DNA of 12,010 nucleotides from JBECKR01 sp040235415 (GTDB taxonomy: Bacteria > Acidobacteriota > Polarisedimenticolia > Polarisedimenticolales > Polarisedimenticolaceae), in assembly GCA_040235415.1 (NCBI GenBank), contig JBECKR010000418.1:1-12010 (forward strand), in the 5' to 3' direction. Under the pieces are notes generated by a model. The model saw only the letters and a program-made list of their open reading frames with translations, did not search any database and was not told the DNA's origin. Shown piece after piece: positions 6,895 through 12,010 of the stretch (position 1 is the first letter of the stretch; each line of letters begins with the position of its first letter). Both the position numbers and the translations under genes were made by a program.

Positions 6895-8079
6895 TCAGTC
6901 CGCGTTCTCGAACACACCGGCGGCGCCCATTCCGCCGCCGACGCACATCGTGACCATCGCGTACCGCCCGCCGCGCGAGCGCAGCGCGTGGATCGCCTGG
7001 GTCGTGAGCTTCGCGCCGGTGCACCCCAGCGGATGACCGAGGGCGATCGCCCCGCCGTTCACGTTCGTCTTCTCGGGGTCGAGGCGGAGCTCCCGGATCA
7101 CCGCCAGCGACTGCGAGGCGAACGCCTCGTTCAGCTCGACGAGGTCGATGTCCGAAAGCCGGAGCTCCGCGAGGGCGAGCACCTTGGGGACGGCGTAGAT
7201 CGGCCCGAGGCCCATGACGTCCGGGGCGAGGCCGGCCGTGGCGTACGCGACGTACCGCACGAGCGGCTCGAGGCCGTGCTCGCGCGCGAACGCGGCGCTC
7301 GTGACCAGCACCCCCGCCGCGCCGTCGCTCATCTGGCTCGAGTTCCCGGCGGTGACGGTGCCGCCGGCCTTGAACGCGGGCTTCAGCTTCGCGAGCGCCT
7401 CGGGGCTCGTTTCGCGGCGCGGGCCCTCGTCGATCTCGAACACGCTCTGCTCGCGGAGCGGGCGGGCGCCGTTGCCGCCGGGGACGACCCGCTCGACCGT
7501 GACCGGAGTGATCTCGTCGCGGAACGCGCCGGAGTCGATCGCCGCGACCGCGCGGCGATGGCTCTCGAGCGCGAACGCATCCTGCTCCTCGCGGCCGACG
7601 CCGCGCTGCTCGGCGACGCGTTCCGCGGTCAGGCCCATGCCGAGGTACGACTCGGGACGCTCGTCGGCGAGCTTCGGATTCGGTGCGAAGCGCTCCCCGC
7701 CCATCGGGATGAGGCTCATCGACTCGGCGCCGCCCGCGACGACGCACCGCGCGGAACCGGTCATGACCTTGATCGCCGCGACGTGGATCGCCTCGAGCCC
7801 GCTCGAGCAGAACCGGTTGAGCGTCATGGCGCTGGTCGCGTCCGGAAGGCCCGACAGGTAGACGACCTGGCGGGCGAGGTTCATCCCCTGCTCGCCTTCG
7901 GGGAAGGCGCACCCGAGGATGACGTCGTCCACGAGCGCTGGGTCGAGCCCGGACGCGCGCTGCAGGAGTCCGCGGACCACCGCCGCGGCGAGGTCGTCGG
8001 GACGCGCGGTCGCGAGGGCTCCGCGGTAGGCCCGGCCCACCGCGGTTCGCGTCGCGGCCACGATGACGGCGTCTTGCAT
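6895..8079 (-). CDS. fadA: Acetyl-CoA acyltransferase (3-ketoacyl-CoA thiolase)
   Basis: This 394-residue thiolase cleaves 3-ketoacyl-CoA with free CoA to release acetyl-CoA, the last step of the spiral. It starts MQDAVIVAATRTAVG, the usual thiolase opening. The nucleophilic cysteine is in NRFCSSGLEAI (C91), followed by the conserved AGGAESMS. The C-terminal half carries NEAFA (317-321), GGAIALGHPLGCTGA (342-356, with catalytic H349) and CVGGGMGAAG (379-388, with the acid/base C379). All key residues are present. ATG 8085 (MTMQD) is also in frame, but AGGAGG sits directly against it and six bases before ATG 8079, so 8079 is preferred. It is the second gene of the operon, 16 bases after fadN. 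Its closest functional partner should be Bacillus-type FadA; a degradative rather than biosynthetic role is inferred from the operon. Confidence 0.94.
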   Translation of the reverse strand: MQDAVIVAATRTAVGRAYRGALATARPDDLAAAVVRGLLQRASGLDPALVDDVILGCAFPEGEQGMNLARQVVYLSGLPDATSAMTLNRFCSSGLEAIHVAAIKVMTGSARCVVAGGAESMSLIPMGGERFAPNPKLADERPESYLGMGLTAERVAEQRGVGREEQDAFALESHRRAVAAIDSGAFRDEITPVTVERVVPGGNGARPLREQSVFEIDEGPRRETSPEALAKLKPAFKAGGTVTAGNSSQMSDGAAGVLVTSAAFAREHGLEPLVRYVAYATAGLAPDVMGLGPIYAVPKVLALAELRLSDIDLVELNEAFASQSLAVIRELRLDPEKTNVNGGAIALGHPLGCTGAKLTTQAIHALRSRGGRYAMVTMCVGGGMGAAGVFENAD

Positions 8080-8085
8080 GGTCAT

Positions 8086-8091
8086 CCTCCT
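8086..8091 (-). promoter_or_regulatory. Ribosome binding site that fixes the fadA start
   Basis: AGGAGG on the minus strand lies in the fadN-fadA gap. It touches ATG 8085 with no spacer and is six bases from ATG 8079. Normal spacing favours 8079 as the translation start. Confidence 0.75.
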
Positions 8092-8095
8092 CGAG

Positions 8096-10501
8096 CTAGT
8101 TCCGCAGGGGCTTCCCGGTCTTCAGGAGGTGCTGCATGCGCTCGAGCGTCTTGCGCTCTCCGAGGAGCGACAGGAACGCCTCGCGCTCCAGATCGAGCAG
8201 GTACTGCTCGCTGACGTTCTGCTTGCCGGTGAGGTCGCCGCCGCTCAGCACGTGGCCGAGCTTCGATCCGACCTTGCGGTCGTGCTCGCTCAAGTAGCGT
8301 GCGTCCATCATGTTGAACAGCGCCACCTCGAGCGCCGCCTTGCCGGCACGGCCGAGCACCGCGACGTCGGTCCGCGGCTCGCCCGCGCGCCACCCCTCGC
8401 GCGCCATGGACAACACGGTCTCCTTGGCGTCGGCGATGAGACGATCGCGGTTCATCGTGACGAGATCGGTGTCGCGGAGGAATCCGAGGCGCCTCGCCTC
8501 CTCCGCCGACGTCGCGACCTTCGCCATCCCGATCGTTTCGAACGTCCGGCGGAGCACAGGTACGAGGTCGTCGGCGACGGTGCGGTGCTCGAGGTGCCGG
8601 AGATACAGCTCCTTGCAGCCGCCGGCGGCCGGGACGACCCCGGCCCCGACCTCGACGAGCCCGATGTACGACTCCGCCGCCGCTCGGACGCGCTGGCCAT
8701 GCAGCACGAACTCCGCTCCGCCGCCGAGGCACAACCCGTGCGACGCGACGACGACCGGCTTCGGCGCGTACTTCAGCGCCATGGTGGCCTTCTGGAACGT
8801 GCGGATCATGAGATCGAGCTCGTCCCAGTCCTGCTCCTGCACCTTGAACAGGATCAGCATGAGGTTGGCGCCGGCCGAGAAGTTGACGCCCTGGTTGCCG
8901 ACGACCAGGCCTTCGAAGCGCTTCTCCACCTCGGCCAGCGCCCTGAACACCAATCCGACGATGTCCTCGCCGACGGTGTTCATCTTGGAATGGAACTCGA
9001 GACACGCGACGCCGTCGCCGAGGTCGACGAGGCTCGCGCCGGCGTTGGACAGGATCTCGCGCCCGGACCGTTTCGCGGCGTCGAGCGCGATCTTCCCGGG
9101 ATCGTCCTCGTGGGCGCGGTACCCGCCGGCCGACGGATCCCAGACCTCGGCGCGGCCTTCGACGAAGCGGTAGAACCCGGTCGCGTCGCGCTCGAGCATG
9201 GTCCGGAGCCACCCCGGGGGCACGAACCCCTCGCCGACGAGGCGGTCGAGCGTCTCGCGGAACCCGAGCGCGTCCCACATCTCGAACGGGCCGAGCTCCC
9301 AGCCGAAGCCCCAACGCACGCCGTCGTCGATCGGTGCGGGATGGTCGGCGATCTCGCCGACGCGCAGCGCACAGTACCGCAACAGGCGCGACGTCGTCCG
9401 CCAGGTGAACGCGGCCGCCTTGCCCTTGCCCGCGACGATCGCCCGCAGCCGCTCCGGAACGTCTTCGATGCGCTTCAGCGCCTCGAGCTCCGGGAGGTCC
9501 GGCCGGCGGCGCTCGCGGTACTCGAGCGCCTCGAGGTCGAGGATCTCGATCCGCTTCTCGCCGCCGCCCGCCTTGACCCGGCGGTAGAACCCGCCGCCGG
9601 ACTTCTCGCCGAGTATCCCGTTGTCGATCATCCGCCGCACGAGCTCCGGCGGCCGGAAGTCCTCGCGGTTCTCGTCGTCGGGGCAGTTGTCGTGGACCGT
9701 GCGCGCGACCGCGGCGAAGGTGTCGAGCCCGACGATGTCGGCCGTGCGGAAGCTCGCGCTCTTGGGATGCCCGATCAGCGGTCCGGTCAGCGCGTCGACC
9801 TCCTCCACCGTCAGCCCGAGCTCGCCCATGGCGCGGATCGCGTCGAGCATCGCGAACACGCCGATCCGGTTCGCGACGAAGTTCGGCGTGTCTCGAGCGA
9901 CGACGATCCCCTTGCCGAGGCGGCGGTCGCCGAACTCGCGAACGAACTCCAGCACCTCGGGGTCGGTCTCGGCGGTCGGCACGAGCTCGAGCAGCTTGAG
10001 GTACCGCGGCGGGTTGAAGAAGTGCGTGCCGAGGAAGTGCCTGCGGAAGTCGGCGTCCAGACCCTCGGACATCGTCGCGATCGAGAGGCCCGACGTGTTC
10101 GTGCTCACGATGCTGCCGGGCTTGCGGTGCTCGGCGACCTTCGCGAGAACCTTGCGCTTGATCGCGAGGTCCTCCTTGACCGCCTCGATGATCCAGTCCG
10201 CGTCGGCGATGGCGCTCCAGTCGTCCTCGAAGTTGCCGATCCGGACCTTCCCGGCGAGCTCGGGCACGAAGAACGGCGCCGGCTTCGACCGCGCGGCGGC
10301 CTTCAGCGCGTCGCGGCCGATGCGGTTGCGGACCTCGGGGCTGTCGACCGTGAGACCGCGGGAGGCTTCCTCCGGCGTCGGCTCCCGCGGCACGATGTCG
10401 AGCATCACGGAGGGAATGCCGGCGTTCGCGAGGTGGGCGGCGATCGCGCTCCCCATCACCCCGCTGCCGAGCACGGCGGCCTTCCGGATCGTTCGCGTCA
10501 T
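8096..10501 (-). CDS. fadN: 3-hydroxyacyl-CoA dehydrogenase / enoyl-CoA hydratase fusion
   Basis: This 801-residue bifunctional enzyme hydrates enoyl-CoA and oxidises 3-hydroxyacyl-CoA with NAD, the two middle steps of beta-oxidation. The dehydrogenase comes first: KAAVLGSGVMGSAIA (7-21) is the NAD-binding loop, TNTSG is at 134-138, GTHFFNPPRYLKLLELVP (158-175) holds the H160/E172 catalytic pair, and DTPNFVANRIG is at 204-214. A second dehydrogenase C-domain-like stretch spans about 395-450. The hydratase lies at about 485-700 with NFSAGANLMLIL (540-551), GLCLGGGAEFVL (589-600) and GLVEVGAGVVPAAGG (614-628). Both likely catalytic glutamates, E597 and E617, are present. This order is opposite to FadB/FadJ and matches Bacillus FadN (about 789 residues). 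ATG 10501 has GGGGAG seven bases upstream; an upstream TTG at 10519 is less likely. It is the first gene of the operon, divergent from fadR. Confidence 0.94.
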   Translation of the reverse strand: MTRTIRKAAVLGSGVMGSAIAAHLANAGIPSVMLDIVPREPTPEEASRGLTVDSPEVRNRIGRDALKAAARSKPAPFFVPELAGKVRIGNFEDDWSAIADADWIIEAVKEDLAIKRKVLAKVAEHRKPGSIVSTNTSGLSIATMSEGLDADFRRHFLGTHFFNPPRYLKLLELVPTAETDPEVLEFVREFGDRRLGKGIVVARDTPNFVANRIGVFAMLDAIRAMGELGLTVEEVDALTGPLIGHPKSASFRTADIVGLDTFAAVARTVHDNCPDDENREDFRPPELVRRMIDNGILGEKSGGGFYRRVKAGGGEKRIEILDLEALEYRERRRPDLPELEALKRIEDVPERLRAIVAGKGKAAAFTWRTTSRLLRYCALRVGEIADHPAPIDDGVRWGFGWELGPFEMWDALGFRETLDRLVGEGFVPPGWLRTMLERDATGFYRFVEGRAEVWDPSAGGYRAHEDDPGKIALDAAKRSGREILSNAGASLVDLGDGVACLEFHSKMNTVGEDIVGLVFRALAEVEKRFEGLVVGNQGVNFSAGANLMLILFKVQEQDWDELDLMIRTFQKATMALKYAPKPVVVASHGLCLGGGAEFVLHGQRVRAAAESYIGLVEVGAGVVPAAGGCKELYLRHLEHRTVADDLVPVLRRTFETIGMAKVATSAEEARRLGFLRDTDLVTMNRDRLIADAKETVLSMAREGWRAGEPRTDVAVLGRAGKAALEVALFNMMDARYLSEHDRKVGSKLGHVLSGGDLTGKQNVSEQYLLDLEREAFLSLLGERKTLERMQHLLKTGKPLRN

Positions 10502-10508
10502 GGCCGGG

Positions 10509-10514
10509 CTCCCC
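10509..10514 (-). promoter_or_regulatory. Ribosome binding site of fadN
   Basis: GGGGAG on the minus strand is seven bases before ATG 10501. It lies inside the reading frame of the alternative TTG start at 10519, which therefore lacks its own site. Confidence 0.7.
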
Positions 10515-10521
10515 TTCAAAA

Positions 10522-10534
10522 TGAACGAGATTCA
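10522..10534. promoter_or_regulatory. Candidate FadR operator next to fadN (TGAA-N5-TTCA)
   Basis: TGAA-CGAGA-TTCA is a perfect interrupted inverted repeat located 7 bases upstream of the fadN ribosome binding site. The left half also pairs with TTCA at 10515-10518, giving TTCA-AAA-TGAA. An element of the same design lies in front of fadR. The Bacillus FadR operator, as I recall it, also begins TGAA and ends TTCA but with a longer interior, so the match is partial. Binding here would sit downstream of the promoter, as a roadblock. Confidence 0.45.
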
Positions 10535-10597
10535 GCATTGCTAGTTTGGTGACTTGCGGCATCGGCGTCAACTGTGAATTCTAGACAAAGATAAAGC

Positions 10598-10615
10598 TTG
10601 CTAGATCAGCTAGAT
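10598..10615. repeat. CTAG-centred short repeats in the fad control region
   Basis: GCTAGAT occurs twice in tandem with a two-base gap (10600-10606 and 10609-10615). The larger TTGCTAG at 10598-10604 recurs at 10538-10544, exactly 60 bases away in the same orientation. A fourth CTAG is at 10581. CTAG is usually scarce in bacterial genomes, so four in about 75 bases suggests protein-binding sites or promoter parts. Confidence 0.4.
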
Positions 10616-10640
10616 AGGCGTAACGTCGCCCCTGTGGAAC

Positions 10641-10657
10641 GCGGCAACGAATGCCGC
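10641..10657 (+). promoter_or_regulatory. Small inverted repeat in the fadR leader
   Basis: GCGGCA (10641-10646) and TGCCGC (10652-10657) are perfect 6-base arms around the loop ACGAA. It lies 41 bases before the fadR ATG, probably inside the transcribed leader. No T-run follows. It may be a leader hairpin or an operator for another factor; chance is possible. Confidence 0.3.
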
Positions 10658-10673
10658 AGTGCGACGTAAACAC

Positions 10674-10686
10674 TGAAACCGGTTCA
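10674..10686. promoter_or_regulatory. Candidate FadR operator next to fadR (TGAA-N5-TTCA)
   Basis: TGAA-ACCGG-TTCA is the second element with the same arms and spacer length as the one at fadN. It ends three bases before the fadR ribosome binding site GGAG (10690-10693). An 8-base palindrome, AACCGGTT (10677-10684), overlaps it. The position suggests autorepression of fadR. Confidence 0.45.
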
Positions 10687-10698
10687 TCCGGAGAGACC

Positions 10699-11325
10699 AT
10701 GCCGCGCCAGACCGCGGACGCCCGGGACCGAAAGCGGCAGGCGATCCTCGACGCCGCGATCCACGTGTTCAGCGCCGCGGGCTACTACCGCACGCGGATC
10801 ACCGACATCGCTCGCACCGCCGGGGTCGCCGACGGCACCGTGTACCTGTACTTCGCCAGCAAGGAGGCGATCCTGTCGGCGGTGTTCGAGGAGTTCATGT
10901 CGCGCATGCTCGAGAACGGGCGGCGACAGGTCCGCGATCTCGACGGCGCGATGGCGAAGCTCCGCCGCGTGATGGAGCTGCACCTCGACGGCCTCGGCCG
11001 CAACCCGGATCTCGCCACCGTGTTCCAGATCGAGCTGCGACATTCCGCGCGCTTCATGGAAGCGTTCAGCCGGGGTCATCTCCTCGACTACTTCCGCCTG
11101 ATCGACGGCATCCTGCGCGAGGGGCGCGACGCGGGCGTGTTCCGCCCCGACCTCGACACCTGGTTCGCGACGAAGTGCATCTTCGGCGTGCTGGACGAGG
11201 CCGCGACGAACTGGGTGCTGAGCGACCGCAACTTCCGGCTGAGGTCGTGGGCGGAGCCGGTGCTCGCCTTCGTGCTATCCGGGCTGGCTCCGGCGGCGCC
11301 CTCCGCGCCGCCCGCCGAGCGCTAG
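10699..11325 (+). CDS. fadR: TetR-family fatty-acid degradation regulator, Bacillus FadR-like
   Basis: This 208-residue regulator has an N-terminal helix-turn-helix: RKRQAILDAAIHVFSAAGY, then TDIARTAGVADGTVYLYFASKEAIL. The VADGTVYLYF turn is typical of TetR proteins of the FadR group. The ligand domain also follows Bacillus FadR: LATVFQIELRHSARF, LLDYFRLIDGILREG, and FGVLDEAATNWVLSD near the C-terminus. In Bacillus, FadR represses beta-oxidation genes and long-chain acyl-CoA relieves it; its position divergent from fadNAE supports the same role. The start at 10699 has GGAG five bases upstream. An in-frame ATG at 10651 has no ribosome binding site and would place the operator candidate inside the coding region. 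Its 3' end overlaps the convergent pcs gene by 51 bases, covering a loose, proline/alanine-rich tail. Confidence 0.88.
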   Translation: MPRQTADARDRKRQAILDAAIHVFSAAGYYRTRITDIARTAGVADGTVYLYFASKEAILSAVFEEFMSRMLENGRRQVRDLDGAMAKLRRVMELHLDGLGRNPDLATVFQIELRHSARFMEAFSRGHLLDYFRLIDGILREGRDAGVFRPDLDTWFATKCIFGVLDEAATNWVLSDRNFRLRSWAEPVLAFVLSGLAPAAPSAPPAER

Positions 11326-11982
11326 GCTCGCGGCGACGTAGTACGCCGGGAACGCGAGCGTGGCCCAGGCGAGCGCCGGATACCGCGCCGGATGGCGCAC
11401 GAGCAGGAACGCCAGCGCCGCGGCCCACGGCGCCGCGAGCGCGAGGGTGGTCGTCCGCAGCCGCTCGGTCCTCGTGGGGTAGACGAACCGCATCGGGACG
11501 AAGCTCAACACGACGAGCGCCCCGACGACGACGGCGGCGGCGACCTCGGGCACCGCGAGGATCCAGAGATAGAACGCGACGACGTTCCAGTACGACGGGA
11601 ACCCCAGGAAGAAACGGTCGGCGGTCTTGGCGTCGACGCGGGAGAACTGATAGGCCGCGGCGAGCACGACCATGGCCGCGCCCGCCGTCCCGAGCCCCTC
11701 GGGCAGCAAGCCGAAGCGCGCGATCAGGAACGCCGGGACGACGGCGTACGTCAGGTAGTCGACGAGGTTGTCGAGCAGCGCGCCGTCGAACCACGGCAAC
11801 ACCCGCTTCACGCGCGCCGCACGCGCGAGCGCTCCGTCGACGGCGTCGACGACGCAGGCGGCCGCGAGCCACGCGAACGCCGCACGCGGGCGGCCGTCCG
11901 CGCCCGCCGTCAGCGCGGCGAGCCCCAGGACCGTGCCGCTCGCGGTCAGGAGGTGGACGGACCAGGCGAGGAGGGCGCGCAT
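11275..11982 (-). CDS. pcs: Phosphatidylcholine synthase (CDP-alcohol phosphatidyltransferase)
   Basis: This 235-residue inner-membrane enzyme joins CDP-diacylglycerol and choline to make phosphatidylcholine. The CDP-alcohol transferase signature is complete: D46-x2-D49-G50-x2-A53-R54, then G67-x3-D71-x3-D75. The spacer between AR and G is 12 residues rather than the usual 8, a feature of the Pcs subgroup. Further Pcs-type stretches are VHLLTASGTVLG (9-20), RVKRVLPWFDG (57-67), DYLTY (75-79), and QFSRVDAKTADRFFLGFPSYWN (112-133). About eight membrane helices fill the chain. The start ATG has GGAG three bases upstream, and the protein begins as other Pcs proteins do. The last 17 codons, a basic tail, overlap the 3' end of fadR on the other strand. 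The pathway needs choline from outside or from another route; no choline genes are visible here. Confidence 0.88.
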   Translation of the reverse strand: MRALLAWSVHLLTASGTVLGLAALTAGADGRPRAAFAWLAAACVVDAVDGALARAARVKRVLPWFDGALLDNLVDYLTYAVVPAFLIARFGLLPEGLGTAGAAMVVLAAAYQFSRVDAKTADRFFLGFPSYWNVVAFYLWILAVPEVAAAVVVGALVVLSFVPMRFVYPTRTERLRTTTLALAAPWAAALAFLLVRHPARYPALAWATLAFPAYYVAASLALGGRRGGRRRSQPG

Positions 11983-12010
11983 CGGCTCCGGAAAGACGAG
12001 AGGGGCGCGG
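11983..12010. other. Upstream flank of pcs, no gene seen
   Basis: The last 28 bases hold only the pcs ribosome binding site (GGAG on the minus strand, 11989-11986). A promoter or an upstream operon gene would lie beyond the window. Confidence 0.5.

Larger units (their letters stand above)
10502..10698. promoter_or_regulatory. Divergent fadN-fadR promoter/operator region
   Basis: The 197 bases between the two start codons are clearly more AT-rich in the centre (about 10571-10618) than anything else in the window, as expected for promoters. Weak promoter matches are TTGCTA (10598-10603) with TAACGT (10621-10626) at 17 bases for fadR, and TTGACG on the minus strand (10571-10566) for fadN without a good -10. 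The region also holds the two TGAA-N5-TTCA elements, the CTAG repeats and a small hairpin, each listed separately. Bacillus FadR represses fad genes and is released by long-chain acyl-CoA; the same logic is inferred here. Confidence 0.7.

Noticed and set aside
5640..6953. Open frame of 437 codons on the plus strand opposite fadE
   Set aside because: It is antisense to fadE, has no motif, and has the composition of a shadow frame.
8063..10552. Open frame of 829 codons on the plus strand opposite fadN
   Set aside because: It is antisense to a complete, motif-rich enzyme. Its product is low-complexity and arginine/aspartate/valine-rich, as expected from a GC-rich shadow frame.
10651..10698. Earlier ATG for fadR
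   Set aside because: It has no ribosome binding site. The added 16 residues do not resemble a TetR N-terminus, and ATG 10699 has GGAG at good spacing.

Overview
The window is about 12 kb of very GC-rich bacterial chromosome with dense coding and short gaps. No rRNA, tRNA, CRISPR array, transposase or phage gene is visible. The zinc-ribbon/pilin-like protein and the receiver/HD-GYP/DUF4388 protein point to an Acidobacteriota, Myxococcota or similar Gram-negative soil or sediment lineage. That placement is inference from protein style, not from a marker gene.

Left part (1-5000): the 3' end of a probable family III (CaiB/BaiF) CoA-transferase is followed 13 bases later by a membrane protein with an N-terminal zinc ribbon and a C-terminal pseudopilin-like domain. 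Convergent to it is a GT39/ArnT-like multi-pass membrane protein. That gene shares a 46-base divergent promoter region, containing a palindromic GAGTATACTC, with a small DUF2231 membrane protein. A receiver-HD-GYP-receiver-DUF4388 signalling protein follows. Both of its receivers lack essential residues and its HD motif is altered, so it looks like a binding or scaffold protein rather than a working c-di-GMP phosphodiesterase.

Right part (5013-11325): a complete fatty-acid beta-oxidation operon on the minus strand in the order fadN-fadA-fadE. FadN is a 3-hydroxyacyl-CoA dehydrogenase/enoyl-CoA hydratase fusion, FadA is a thiolase and FadE is a VLCAD-type acyl-CoA dehydrogenase. Together they cover all four steps of the spiral. 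A TetR-family regulator that closely resembles Bacillus FadR is transcribed divergently. The 197-base gap between fadN and fadR is AT-rich in its centre. It carries one TGAA-N5-TTCA element just upstream of each ribosome binding site, plus a cluster of CTAG-containing repeats. This is a plausible acyl-CoA-responsive, autoregulated switch. No electron-transfer flavoprotein or acyl-CoA ligase is present in the window.

Right end (11275-11982): a phosphatidylcholine synthase gene (pcs) converges on fadR and overlaps its 3' end by 51 bases.

Most of the window is recognisable metabolism. The points most worth a second look are the paired operator candidates at the fadN/fadR junction, the degenerate HD-GYP protein and the zinc-ribbon/pilin hybrid.
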